Source of the DNA: Craterostigma plantagineum
Taxonomy: Eukaryota > Streptophyta > Magnoliopsida > Lamiales > Linderniaceae
Reading direction: 5' to 3'
NCBI GenBank assembly: GCA_027422505.1
Contig: JAPQWV010001084.1
Location: forward strand, 62,001 to 126,000
DNA: 64,000 nt
The position numbers and the translations under genes were made by a program. Below, piece by piece: positions 34,533 to 45,606 of the stretch. The notes below the pieces were generated by a model, which did no database searches, was not told where the DNA came from, and was given only the letters and a program-made list of their open reading frames with translations. Position 1 is the first letter of the stretch. Each line of letters opens with the position of its first letter.

Positions 34533-37500
34533 ATGGCGGCAAAATTCGATATTGAAAAGTTCAACGGGAGAAATTTCTCACTGTGGAAATTAAAGATAAA
34601 GGCGATTTTGCGAAAAGACGGCTGTCTAGAGGCTATCGATGGAAAACCAGCCACACTGACAGACGACAAAAAATGGAACGAGATGGACGGGAGCGCTGTC
34701 GCAAATCTTCATCTGGCATTAGCAGATGAGATATTGTCTAGCGTCGAAGAAAAGAAAACGGCAAAGGAGATTTGGGACCATCTAACAAATCTGTACGAGC
34801 CGACGTCATTACACAACAAAATTTTCTTGAAGAGAAAATTGTTCACCTTGAGAATGTCTGAATCTACTTCGGTGACGGAGCATCTCAACGTCTTAAATAC
34901 TCTATTTTCCCAACTAACATCGTTGGGGTATAAAACAGAGGATAAAGAACGTGCAGAAATTCTACTTCAAAGTCTGCCTGATTCGTATGATCAACTCATC
35001 ATCAACTTGACGAACAACGCAAAAGTTCTGGTCTTCAACAACCTCGCGGCCGCTATTCTCGAAGAAGAAAATCGGCGAAAGAACAAGGAGGACCAGCAAT
35101 CAAGCTCGCAACAGGTCGAAGCTTTGACGGTGATGAGAGGGAGATCAACGGAACGTGGTTCAAGTGGGAGTCACACTCAAGGCAGGGGAAAATCAAGAAG
35201 TAAGAAGAAGGATATGAAATGCTACCACTGTGGAAAGAAGGGTCACTTGAAGAAGGATTGTTGGAGCCTGAAGAACTCCAATCCTCATGGAAATCTGGCA
35301 AACGCGCCAGGTGGAGACGTATTGTGTAGCGAAGCAGCTATCTCAACGGAGAGCAGGAAGTCGTACGATGAAATATGGCTTCTTGACTCGGGCGCAACTT
35401 ATCATATGACCTCTCGAAGAGACTGGTTCAACCACTACGAACCTATCGTAGGAGGATCTGTGTACAGTTGCGAAGATAATGCCTTAAAGATCGTAGGTGT
35501 TGGAACCGTGAGGTTGAAGTTGCACGATGGTACAGTTCGCACTATTCAAGGAGTGCGGCACGTGGAAGGTCTCAAGAAGAATTTATTATCTGTGGGACAG
35601 CTCGATGATCTTGGGTGTAAAATCAAAGTTCGGGGAGGAATAATGAAAATATTCCGGGGAGCACTTGTAGTCATGAAAGGTGAAAAGGCTGCTGCAAATT
35701 TGTATATGCTGTTGGGAGAGACGGTGCAAGAAGGCGAAGCGTCTGTGGCTTCGGAAAATTCAACCGAAAGATCTACTATGCTATGGCATCAGAAGCTCGG
35801 GCATATGTCGGAACAAGGAATGAAAATTCTTGCGGGCCAGAATCTACTTCCGGGTCTCACGAAGGTGTCACTACCGTTCTGTGAGCATTGCGTAGCAAAC
35901 AAGCAGCATAGGCTACAATTCAACACATCGAATTCTAGATGCAACAATATTCTAGAATTGGTTCACTCTGATGTATGGCAGTCACCAGTTTCATCCCGAG
36001 GAGGAGGGAAGTACTTCGTGTCTTTCATCGATGATTACTCCAGGAGATGTTGGGTGTATATCATCAAGAGTAAGGGAGATGTGTTTGCAACCTTCAAGAA
36101 TTTCAAGGCTCGAGTCGAACTTGATACAGGAAAGAAGATCAAGTGTTTGAGGACGGATAATGGAGGAGAATATACTGGTGGAGAATTTGATAGCTTTTGC
36201 AAAAGAGAAGGCATCAAAAGGCATTTCACTACGGCGTATACTCCACAACAAAATGGAGTGGCGGAGCGGATGAACAGGACTCTGTTGGAGAGAACAAGAG
36301 CCATGTTGGGAGCTGCAGGTCTGGATAAGTCATACTGGGCAGAAGCAGTCAACACCGCCTGCTACGTGATCAATCGATCGCCTTCAACGGCAATTGATCA
36401 GAAGACGCCGATGGAGATGTGGACCGGAAAGCCAGCGGATTATTCCAAACTCCATGTATTTGGAAGTCCTGTGTACGTGATGTACAATGCCCAAGAAACT
36501 ACGAAGCTGGATCCGAAGTCCAGAAAGTGTTTGTTCTTGGGGTATGCTGATGGTGTGAAGGGGTATCGCCTGTGGGATCCCACTGCCCACAAGGTTGTCA
36601 TCAGCAGGGAGGTTATCTTCTTAGAAGATAAACTTATCGAAGAAAATGATAGCACTACAAAGGAAAGCCCAGAAACTACGACGATTCAGGTGGAAGGGAA
36701 GTCTATCGAACAAGATTCTTCTGAAGCAGCACCGGAGCACGAGGAAGGGCCAAGCGAATCTTCAGAGCCAGAACTTAGGAGGGGCACACGCAAAAGAGCT
36801 GCACCATCCTGGCATGAAGATTACGATATGGACAGCAATGTTGCATATTGTCTTCTAACTGATGAGGGAGAGCCATCAACTCTTCAAGAAGCACTGAAAA
36901 GTTCAGATGCAGATCAGTGGTTGGCGGCAATGCAAGAAGAAATGGAAGCTCTACAGAAAAATAAGACTTGGGAGCTGGTGCCACTACCGGACGGCAGAAA
37001 GGCAATCGGCAATAAATGGGTCTTTAAGATCAAGCGGAACAGCGATGATCAAGTAGAGCGATTTCGTGCACGACTGGTGGTTAAAGGCTACGCTCAGAAA
37101 GAAGGCATTGACTTCAATGAGATATTCTCACCTGTGGTTCGATTGACAACTGTTCGGGTACTTCTAGCGATGTGTGCTACATTCGACCTACATCTAGAGC
37201 AACTAGATGTGAAGACGGCTTTTCTTCATGGAGATCTTGAAGAAGAGATTTATATGCTCCAGCCGGAAGGTTTTGAAGACAAAGAAAAACGGAACTTGGT
37301 TTGCAGGTTGAACAAATCTCTATACGGTCTCAAACAGGCGCCGAGGTGTTGGTATAAGAGATTTGATTCCTTCATCATGAGCCTTGGATACAACAGATTA
37401 AATGCAGACCCTTGTGCATATTTCAAGAGGTTTGGTGAAAATGATTTTATCATATTACTGTTGTATGTTGACGACATGTTGGTAGCAGGCCCCAACAAAG

Positions 37501-38429
37501 ATCGTGTTGAAGAACTCAAGGCACAGTTGGCTAGGAAATTTGAAATGAAGGACTTGGGACCAGCAAACAAGATTCTAGGGATGCAAATTTACCGAGACAG
37601 AAATAACAAGAAGATTTGGCTTTCGCAGAAGAATTATCTGAGGAAGGTCTTGCGACGCTTCAATATGCAAGATTGTAAGCCAATTTCTACCCCACTTCTT
37701 GTTAATTTTAAATTATCCTCAAGTATGAGTCCTAGCAGTGAAGAAGGGAGGATGGAGATGTCTCGAGTACCGTATGCATCAGCGGTGGGAAGTCTTATGT
37801 TCGCGATGATTTGTACACGGCCAGACATTGCCCATGCAGTGGGAGTAGTAAGTCGGTACATGGCGAATCCGGGCAAAGAGCATTGGAGCGCGGTGAAGAG
37901 GATCCTACGATATATCAAAGGAACCTCAGATGTTGCATTATGTTACGGAGGAGCAGACTTTACTGTCAGAGGGTATGTTGACTCTGATTATGCAGGTGAT
38001 CTTGACAAGAGCAAATCTACCACGGGATATGTGTTCACTCTTACTGGCGGAGCCGTAAGCTGGGTATCGAAGCTTCAGTCCGTTGTCGCGACGTCAACAA
38101 CTGAAGCTGAATATGTTGCAGCTACGCAGGCAAGTAAAGAGGCGGTGTGGTTGAAAATGGTCATGGAGGAACTCGGGCACGAACAGAAGAGTATCCCTTT
38201 GTTCTGTGACAGTCAGAGTGCCTTGCATCTCGCAAGGAATCCAGCGTTTCATTCCAGGTCAAAACACATACGAGTCCAGTATCACTTCGTTCGTGAAAAA
38301 GTGGAAGAGGGCACGGTTGATATGCAGAAAATTCATACGAAAGACAACCTAGCAGATTTCTTGACGAAGGCGGTCAACACTGACAAGTTCGTTTGGTGTC
38401 GTTCCTCGAGTGGCCTAGCAGAGACGTGA
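34533..38429 (+). CDS. copia Gag-Pol polyprotein
   Basis: One open frame of 1,298 codons. Gag occupies about residues 1-225, followed by the zinc knuckle CYHCGKKGHLKKDC (about 230-243). The aspartic protease has LLDSGATYHM (about 284). Integrase shows the HHCC region (LWHQKLGHMS ... CEHC) and core motifs LRTDNGGEYTGGEF and QQNGVAERMNR. The reverse transcriptase has the YVDDML catalytic box (about 977). RNase H follows (DSDYAGD, TTEAEYVA). The order protease-integrase-RT-RNase H is that of copia elements. Sequence style is closest to the Tork/Tnt1 lineage. No stop or frameshift seen. Confidence 0.96.
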   Translation: MAAKFDIEKFNGRNFSLWKLKIKAILRKDGCLEAIDGKPATLTDDKKWNEMDGSAVANLHLALADEILSSVEEKKTAKEIWDHLTNLYEPTSLHNKIFLKRKLFTLRMSESTSVTEHLNVLNTLFSQLTSLGYKTEDKERAEILLQSLPDSYDQLIINLTNNAKVLVFNNLAAAILEEENRRKNKEDQQSSSQQVEALTVMRGRSTERGSSGSHTQGRGKSRSKKKDMKCYHCGKKGHLKKDCWSLKNSNPHGNLANAPGGDVLCSEAAISTESRKSYDEIWLLDSGATYHMTSRRDWFNHYEPIVGGSVYSCEDNALKIVGVGTVRLKLHDGTVRTIQGVRHVEGLKKNLLSVGQLDDLGCKIKVRGGIMKIFRGALVVMKGEKAAANLYMLLGETVQEGEASVASENSTERSTMLWHQKLGHMSEQGMKILAGQNLLPGLTKVSLPFCEHCVANKQHRLQFNTSNSRCNNILELVHSDVWQSPVSSRGGGKYFVSFIDDYSRRCWVYIIKSKGDVFATFKNFKARVELDTGKKIKCLRTDNGGEYTGGEFDSFCKREGIKRHFTTAYTPQQNGVAERMNRTLLERTRAMLGAAGLDKSYWAEAVNTACYVINRSPSTAIDQKTPMEMWTGKPADYSKLHVFGSPVYVMYNAQETTKLDPKSRKCLFLGYADGVKGYRLWDPTAHKVVISREVIFLEDKLIEENDSTTKESPETTTIQVEGKSIEQDSSEAAPEHEEGPSESSEPELRRGTRKRAAPSWHEDYDMDSNVAYCLLTDEGEPSTLQEALKSSDADQWLAAMQEEMEALQKNKTWELVPLPDGRKAIGNKWVFKIKRNSDDQVERFRARLVVKGYAQKEGIDFNEIFSPVVRLTTVRVLLAMCATFDLHLEQLDVKTAFLHGDLEEEIYMLQPEGFEDKEKRNLVCRLNKSLYGLKQAPRCWYKRFDSFIMSLGYNRLNADPCAYFKRFGENDFIILLLYVDDMLVAGPNKDRVEELKAQLARKFEMKDLGPANKILGMQIYRDRNNKKIWLSQKNYLRKVLRRFNMQDCKPISTPLLVNFKLSSSMSPSSEEGRMEMSRVPYASAVGSLMFAMICTRPDIAHAVGVVSRYMANPGKEHWSAVKRILRYIKGTSDVALCYGGADFTVRGYVDSDYAGDLDKSKSTTGYVFTLTGGAVSWVSKLQSVVATSTTEAEYVAATQASKEAVWLKMVMEELGHEQKSIPLFCDSQSALHLARNPAFHSRSKHIRVQYHFVREKVEEGTVDMQKIHTKDNLADFLTKAVNTDKFVWCRSSSGLAET

Positions 38430-38504
38430 GCAACATAAAGGGCAAGGGAGAAAGAATGGTGTGAAGATCCGATTGATCCTCAATCAAATCTTCAAGTGGG
38501 AGTT

Positions 38505-38952
38505 TGTCAGAACTTGCGGCTGCTTTGACGATTCAAAATAAAAATTATCACATGGGAATTGTTTTGTCAGCTTATTCACATTTGTGAATGATGTAAGCGA
38601 GTACGTAGCTTACATTTTCTATTGCCTATAAATAGGCATAGGATGTTCAAGTAGAACGCATCCCCCAACAGAGAAGAACAGATAGAGAGAAAGAGAGAAA
38701 ATAAAATAATAGAGAGTTTGTCGGTATTTTTCTCCGACTATAAAGAGAGATTTTGAGGGTTTTCTCCTTTATAGATTGAGAGGTTGTAACTCCTATATTT
38801 TTCCTCTATAGTGGATTCTTCTTCCTTGCCCGTGGTTTTTACCCCGATTTGTTTGGGGGTTTTCCACGTTAAATCTCGGTGTCCACTTTTATCTTTAATT
38901 GCTCAAATACTAGCCGCAATATTATTCGACCGGGTCCGCTGCCACGCCAACA
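38505..38952 (+). repeat. 3' LTR of the copia element
   Basis: This 448-bp copy of the LTR begins TGTCAGAACTT and ends CCAACA, followed by the right TSD AGTTT (38953-38957). The only difference I found from the 5' LTR is one added C in a C-run (CATCCCCCAACAG against CATCCCCAACAG). Confidence 0.97.
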
Positions 38953-38957
38953 AGTTT

Positions 38958-40377
38958 CACTATCATCCAAATAGTCGAAGTTAACAACAAGCCATCTTCT
39001 ATAATTACACGTGGATATATAATACATGTATAAAATTATAAATCTAACAAAATATATGAACATGTATATGTCTTTTTTTTCTATTAATTGGTAGTTTGCT
39101 AATTGTGAGGCTGGGACCATCACCCACCATATGCCTGTGTTTCATGAATTCTAATAATCACATAGAAAACTTAGTAATTAGTGAATAAGTATTCAAAGAT
39201 TTGATAAAGAATTCACGACGCACAGGCACATGGAGAGGAGAAATGATTATTTCATATGCTATTACATTCATACTTCATTTATTCTGCGCCACATAAGTAT
39301 ATACGAGAATCATATCACAACTGAGTAAATACAGTTCTAATACGAGTATTCGAAAAAAAAAATCTTTTCAAATACACGCGTCACTCGTATATAATTAGCG
39401 TCGTAGATAATGGAATAGAATATAAAATAGCAGCTGTTTACAATTGCCTCGTGGTTTTAACTCTCTATGAATATTTAATATGCACTATATAACCTAGAAG
39501 AGAAAAAAAAACATGTATACTATTTTGAATACGTTTATAATTATGTACCTCATGTTTTGCGAGCCTTAATGTCATAATCTCAAAAAAAAAAAAAAAAATT
39601 CCCACGTGTGTTTTATTATGAAAACGCCTTAAAAGTTAAATATGAAACATGAAAACGTACCTTAGGGCATTGGCAAGGGAAGAGAAGGCCATTTATCCTC
39701 GTAAACATGTCTCAATTTACAAGGAAGACAAAGACATAATAAAGGTAATAATAATCACTGAAAATCAAGAATAGTTCCCTTCATAAATTCAAGACTACTT
39801 AAATGTCCTTCGTACGTCTTGTTTCTAGGGTATTTTCATCGCCTGTTATTGAGCCTCTCTAAGGGTTTGATATACGTATTTTCAGGGTTTTCTCTATGTA
39901 ACGAACAGGACAAAGGATCTTATTTATATACTAGAAAGGAAACTTAAGCTAACTATTACTTATATTATTGATACGCAAGGACATCAAATGTGGATGTATT
40001 GAGGAAGAAACGAAGATGGCATATGGGCATTGTTATATAATAACAATTAAGTGGACATGGCGAGAGATCATTACAAGAACGTGTGTGGAAAAATGCGCAA
40101 GCTTGGAATAGGCAGGCTTTAGTTTTTTAGCTATTGGGAATAAATTTATATTGCGATATTATCTGACTATATTGGGGTTTTACTTTTTCATCACTAGTGT
40201 CATGAAATTAATATATAATATACTTCCAACTATTTAATTTTAGTACTAGCTAGAGAACATGAAACTTTCATTTGTAAACATTAGTTTTCACTTTTTCGAA
40301 TTCTAAGTCTTCCACTGTTTCTTCCTTTTATTTGAACTCAAAACACTGTTTCTTCCTCTAGAGCGAAGAGGATGGAA
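38958..40377. other. AT-rich intergenic spacer
   Basis: No coding or RNA gene is recognised. Scattered homopolymer runs and AT-rich sequence only. Confidence 0.6.
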
Positions 40378-40385
40378 CGACGAAC

Positions 40386-41328
40386 CAGGTCCGTAGCTGA
40401 TGAAGTCGGGACCTGAGGCGATCCTCGAAATTCGAGCACTAATTTTTTTATGTAATTTTTTAAATAACATGCGTAGTCTAACATAAATTTAACCGTAAAT
40501 GTAAGTTATTTAAACCGTAAATTAAAAACCATCCAGGTGTTTTATTGGCATGGTTCGCCGTCGCAGATGCGGACGTCGATGCAGAAGCGAGCGATACAAA
40601 TACGTTGCATTGTCGCGATGCGATCGCGGACGATACACACTTTTCTTGAAAAAAAAAAGTAAAATATATCAGTTTCTTTGCAACTATACTAGATTATATT
40701 TGTAAAGAGGTTAAAAACACATAATAAGTTTTGACAATTCACATATGTATATACAAAATTTTCTATTATATTACATATATTACAAAATTTTCTGTTATAT
40801 TACATATATTCCAAATATTTGAAATTCTTATTAGTATTAAAAAGTCATTAAGAAAAAAATGAAAAATAATGCAAGTCAAATATCAATAAGCATGTTCAAA
40901 CGCGTATATTCAACAAAGTTAAACAATGTATAATTTAAATAATAGAACTATAAGACTATCATAATATCTAGACTAATAATAAAATATTTAACGAGATAAA
41001 TAAACCTTCAAGTTATTCATCTTTTTTTAAACTTCATTTACATTGCTTAATGTATTTGGACAATAAATATTATTTTCTATATTCTAATTAACAAATGCTT
41101 GTTAAAACGGACCAAACATTTGAAAAGCCCATGAACTATAAAATAGAATACCAAAAATGCCCTAATTAGTCGTCGTCTACCTCACGACACCTAATTTCAG
41201 AAGCTATGGATGGGATATATCCAACCACAACGATATATATACATATAGGTATGATAAATATTTTGGGCCCCTTCGAAAGTTGGGCCCGAGGCGACCGCCT
41301 CACTGGCCTTATGAAAGCTACGGCCCTG
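40386..41328. mobile_element. non-autonomous hAT transposon, 943 bp
   Basis: The left end CAGGTCCGTAGC and right end GCTACGGCCCTG are terminal inverted repeats with one mismatch. A perfect 8-bp target-site duplication CGACGAAC flanks the element (40378-40385 and 41329-41336). An 8-bp TSD with CAGGG-type ends is diagnostic of the hAT superfamily. Subterminal GC-rich blocks face each other (GACCTGAGGCGATCC on the left, GCCCGAGGCGACCGCC on the right). No transposase reading frame is present. Confidence 0.88.
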
Positions 41329-41336
41329 CGACGAAC

Positions 41337-42183
41337 AACTCGCATATCATATATAACGTTCAACTTTGGATGACCATTTCAAACACATTACGTTATAGAA
41401 CGAACATGAATAATAATAAGGCTTAATTATTTTTTTGGTCGGGTAAGGGGTGTGGCGTTATAGGGAACGCTAATTTAGGGTGTGGCATTATAGAGACAAT
41501 AAGTTTTAAAATCGTGCAATTTATAGACATAATACCTGATTTTCCCTAAAATACATCATGTGCCACACACTTTTATACCTGATTGCATGCCACACCACCC
41601 AAGTTAGGGGACAAAGAAAATAATAATAAAAAATTCATGCATTATTATTGAACTTATTTCGAGGTAATGTAATACGCACGTGTTTAGAAGGCCGTGCTAA
41701 TATAAATTTATTGGTTTATTAAAGGAAACTCTCCCATTTGAATATATACAAAGCCAATAAAGTTAGGGGCCGACGGAGTTTGACTTTATTAACCCCAGCC
41801 AATACTATACCTTCACCAATTCCAAACATCATGAGACCGTATACATATTTGCATAACAAAATAATTTCATCATAACTCTTTTCTTTACGTTGCATTGCAT
41901 TTGGACCTTATAATGTTGTCCTAAAATATTATAAAGCTGATGTGATGGCATCTTATTTTATTCATGACACCAGTATTTATTACATAGCAAGCAAACTAAT
42001 CCAATCACAGATTCAATGTTAACTATTTATTACATACATTTGAGGCCCTCTATGTAAGGCCCAATATCTATCATCATCATACAGATATTCGCAGTCAAAG
42101 TTAGCCTCAAATGTACAGAGGATGAGATGATAATCACAAAATTTCTATGATTTGCTTCAACACACACATACACGTTGCACACA
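41337..42183. other. intergenic spacer, 3' flank of EGY2
   Basis: AT-rich. Between about 41437 and 41620 the phrase 'GTGTGGC(G/A)TTATAG' recurs and is later met in partial reverse complement (TGCCACACCACCC), suggesting a degenerate inverted-repeat element. No gene seen. Confidence 0.5.
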
Positions 42184-44902
42184 CTACAAAGAGGTGGTAA
42201 TAATATCAGTGTTGAAAGGGAATGGATAGGGTATGCATACCAACAAGCCCAACAGCAGAACCAAAACCCCGAGGGCTTTGTACTTGTCGTCGGGATCGCT
42301 TATTTCCTCTGATAACGGTGCGATCGGCCCTCTCTGTAAGAAAAATATCAGCACGACCCAATAGAACGCCACGTCGTTGAACAACGACGACAGCCCAAGA
42401 AGAACTATGGAGGCAGCCGTGAACCTAGACGATGCCTACAGAAGTACATAATATACATATGATTCGTCAGTAACACAATCTTACTCAAATATCATCATCA
42501 TGAATACCTTTCTTCCGAAAATGGCGAAGGCGATACGACCACCGTCGAGCTCCCCAGCGGGAATGCTGTTGATGGCATTGATGAGAAGCCCAGCCCATGA
42601 CCATATGACCAGTGGATTTACTGATATGGGGCTTCCTTCTTTGAGAACGTCCCCAAGAAGTAGCTTAGCTATCATCGTAACAAAAACAGAATGAAGCGAG
42701 CCTTGGGGAAAGGGGATGTGATGAATGAGAACATGAAAAGGTTACCTATTCCACCGACCATAAGTGATTCGTGGAAGACTGAAGAATCCACGACGATGCC
42801 TAACTGGTCGGGAGGAGGCAATATGAATCCCGATAGAAGAAGAACGAAGCCTACAGCAAATCCTGACAAGGGACCAGCTGCTGCTACTTTCAAGAGATCT
42901 TCGCGTTTAGGCACGATGTTTAGTATCCTTGTTATACATCCAAACGAGCCGATCTGTGTTATATCAAGAGCCATAATATAGCTTCTCTCAATGGAAAACG
43001 AGTCGAAGACAGACTCACGCTTCAGCATGGAAACCATAATTGTAACCAGTAAATCTCAATGAGTGGTAAAGATTTGAACTTCACCTGCCAACTAGGAACA
43101 AAGTACGGTACGCCCAATTTGATTCCAGCTTCTTTAGCGACTGTGAAATGGCCGATTTCATGTACTCCGAGAATCAGTGCAGTCACGAGAGCACCAGGGA
43201 GGCCATTTTTCAACAAGTCAACATTATCAAAAAGTGAACTGGTACAACAGAAACGTGATGTAAATATTCCAGATAATTACCATGTGCTAATTCTTTGTCA
43301 GTTGTCTCTGTATGTCAGAAAAGTTGAAACTCACAATAGGTTTGCTTGTAATGTGGGAACGTTACGCAGAAGTAACGTGAATATAGTAACCAATCCGAAA
43401 GCTCCAGCTGCAAACCATTCTGGAACAGCTGCATTTCTCACACAAGAATTTAGTTCAACAGTCTACAGCTAAGAAGTATGCATGCATTGTGTGTTTGTGT
43501 GTATGCTGAAGAAGTATTTCAGAAAATACCAGCAGTATCTGGCTGTAAGGTTTTCCTAGGCACTACCACAGCAACAGGTTTATCATCCTCCGGATTTATT
43601 AAAAGAAATAATTTGTAAAGATCTCCAAATTTTTCCTGCAAATAAAATGTAAGAAACCACATAAGAAACAATATGCAAAGTGCAAGACGCAATTGAACAC
43701 AAATTCAAGGCACAAAAGCACCAACTTCCAATCTTTTTGATATTTTCTCATAACTCCGTCCAGCTTGTCCTCGTAGGTTTCCCTTGAACAATACCCCACC
43801 CTGTATCAAGAAAATTACGAAATAATTATCAGACCTGGTTTTTGGTGTGACATCTTTCAGACAGCGCGCGATTATCGTCTACCAACTCACTTCGTAAGGT
43901 TCCTGGCTGGTCACAAAGAACGTATCGAAACCAAATACTTGATTCTTTAGAACCTCGATGTTCTCCTTCGGAATTCTCATTGATTCGTCAAACTCTTGCT
44001 CCTGGTCATAGAGTTTAAATAAGAAGATGAACATTTAATACAAGTCTCTTAAAAATTTATTAGGATCTACTTCGCAACGATATCTACATTATCATCACCT
44101 TCACACCTGGGAGGGGTGACCCGCTAGCAAATCGAACATCATCAGCATCCTGCTATTCGATTAAATTATATAGGAATGATGGGAGCAAGAATAACATGTC
44201 CAGATCCACGTCGGGCTTATGTATACCTGAGTTCTTGCTTGATCTCCATCCATGTCACCACTTGATTCGCTCAACACACTTCTAGCATCAAGCAGGCCAG
44301 AATCATTGGATTGATTTTCATCCTACAGAAAAAAGATCAATAACAAATCAGTTATATTTACAACATAAACCAGAATAATATGATTTCAATTGATTCCCTC
44401 AAATGCTACTTTCAGAAACAGGACTGCTAACCATATTCTCAGAACCCTCCTCAACGCTACTGTTAGAAGCTGTACTTCTTGCTTCAAATGCATCCTTTTC
44501 TTCATTTATGTTCCTTTCCTTCAAGATTCAGACGTTAACTAAGTCATAAAAGAACTACGCAAGCCACCCACATAATACGATGCAGGATACCTCCTCCTCA
44601 TGGCTACTCTCATGATCGCTATCCTTCTCACTGAGTCTGCAGAGAACATTCAAATTTCCCCTACACGCGACACTGAGCATACAAGAGATTAAAAAAATAT
44701 CAGATCAAACACGGCTCCACATCTCATGTATAAACACACAATGAAAGAAGTGCACGGTAAATCGGCAACTAAACCTCAACAAGCTACGAGACTTGAGCTT
44801 CCACCGCACGATTGGCGCCGAAGAACAGCGAATGCGACCACAAGTACTACAATTCGGCAATGGAATCACGAAGTACCCGCCAAAATTTGCAGAAATGCTC
44901 AT
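42184..44902 (-). CDS. EGY2: chloroplast site-2-type zinc metalloprotease EGY2
   Basis: Thirteen exons (complement): 44775-44902, 44591-44636, 44432-44518, 44227-44322, 44099-44149, 43891-44001, 43726-43800, 43530-43635, 43335-43428, 43085-43238, 42746-42953, 42508-42668, 42184-42435; 522 residues in phase. The N-terminus is Ser/Arg/Cys-rich without acids, as in a chloroplast transit peptide. An acidic linker follows, then RIPKENIEVLKNQVFGFDTF and the EGY-specific GNLR motif (180-183). The metal site HEIGH is at 291-295, and the second metal ligand motif NSIPAGELDG at 419-428. At least six hydrophobic helices span the C-terminal half. Role: intramembrane protease of the thylakoid/plastid membrane, related to EGY1. 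All catalytic residues are present. Confidence 0.95.
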
Positions 44903-45300
44903 TTTTCAATCGAGTTGCGCTTACTAATTCAGCTGCACAAACATGGAATTCAGCGGCATCAAAATGGAAATGCTTGTGCAATTTGAGGTTTCTGTTTGGG
45001 CGTGTGTGTTAGGGAGGGGTTTGCATAAATATCTTATCTTCAAAGAAGAGTTGGGATAAAATTGGAATATTTTCCCTTTCTTTCGTTCCGTTAGATATGT
45101 GTGCCCGCCTAAATTCTCAATAGAACTTAACCATTAATACATTGACACGTGTAACATCATTTCGTCCTATGGTAGTTCCATTATCTCGTTGAAGGCCCAG
45201 TTATTCATCGGCCCATTTGTAATTTTCGACAACAAAGTAATGCTCTTTCGATAATCGTTAGTTGCTTGCAATATACATACTTTTAAACAATATAATATCA

Positions 45301-45592
45301 CCTTGGCTAGGAGAACTCACAATATAATCGTTAGTTGCTTGCCAATGACCCCTTGGCCTAGTGGTTGAGGGGGAGGCCTCAAAGGTAATGTGGCTAGGAG
45401 GTCAAGGGATCGAATCCCACCTCTCACATTCCTTTGAGAAATCCTCAGGGGCTTAGGCCATCATGACTATCGTTTGGGTGGATTTGGGACGTATCCATCT
45501 GACCCGGGGATTAGTCCCACCTCTGGAGTGTGTGACGGTTAGCCCATGGCCGGGTTGTGTGGGGATACATCGGGAAAAAAAAAAAACAAAAT
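45301..45592 (+). mobile_element. tRNA-derived SINE
   Basis: A 14-bp direct repeat ACAATATAATATCA flanks the segment (45287-45300 and 45593-45606). Inside are pol III promoter boxes: an A-box-like TGGCCTAGTGGTTGAGG (about 45353) and a B box GGATCGAATCCC (about 45409-45420). The element ends in A12 followed by CAAAAT. This is the usual build of a tRNA-derived plant SINE. The first about 47 bp (45301-45347) contain a copy of nearby flanking sequence and may not belong to the SINE itself. Confidence 0.8.
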
Positions 45593-45606
45593 ACAATATA
45601 ATATCA

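Larger units (their letters stand above)
33891..38952 (+). mobile_element. complete Ty1/copia LTR retrotransposon (Tork/Tnt1-like)
   Basis: The element is 5,062 bp, bounded by a perfect 5-bp target-site duplication AGTTT (33886-33890 and 38953-38957). Downstream of the 5' LTR, TGGTATCAGAGC (34341-34352) is the primer-binding site for initiator tRNA-Met. AAGTGGGAG just before 38505 is the polypurine tract. The LTRs differ by one C, so the insertion is recent. The polyprotein frame is uninterrupted, so the element may still be able to move. Confidence 0.97.

Noticed and set aside
45348..45430. tRNA gene
   Set aside because: A- and B-box-like motifs are present, but no cloverleaf with acceptor stem and anticodon arm could be drawn, and the unit ends in an A-tail within a TSD. 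Called a SINE.
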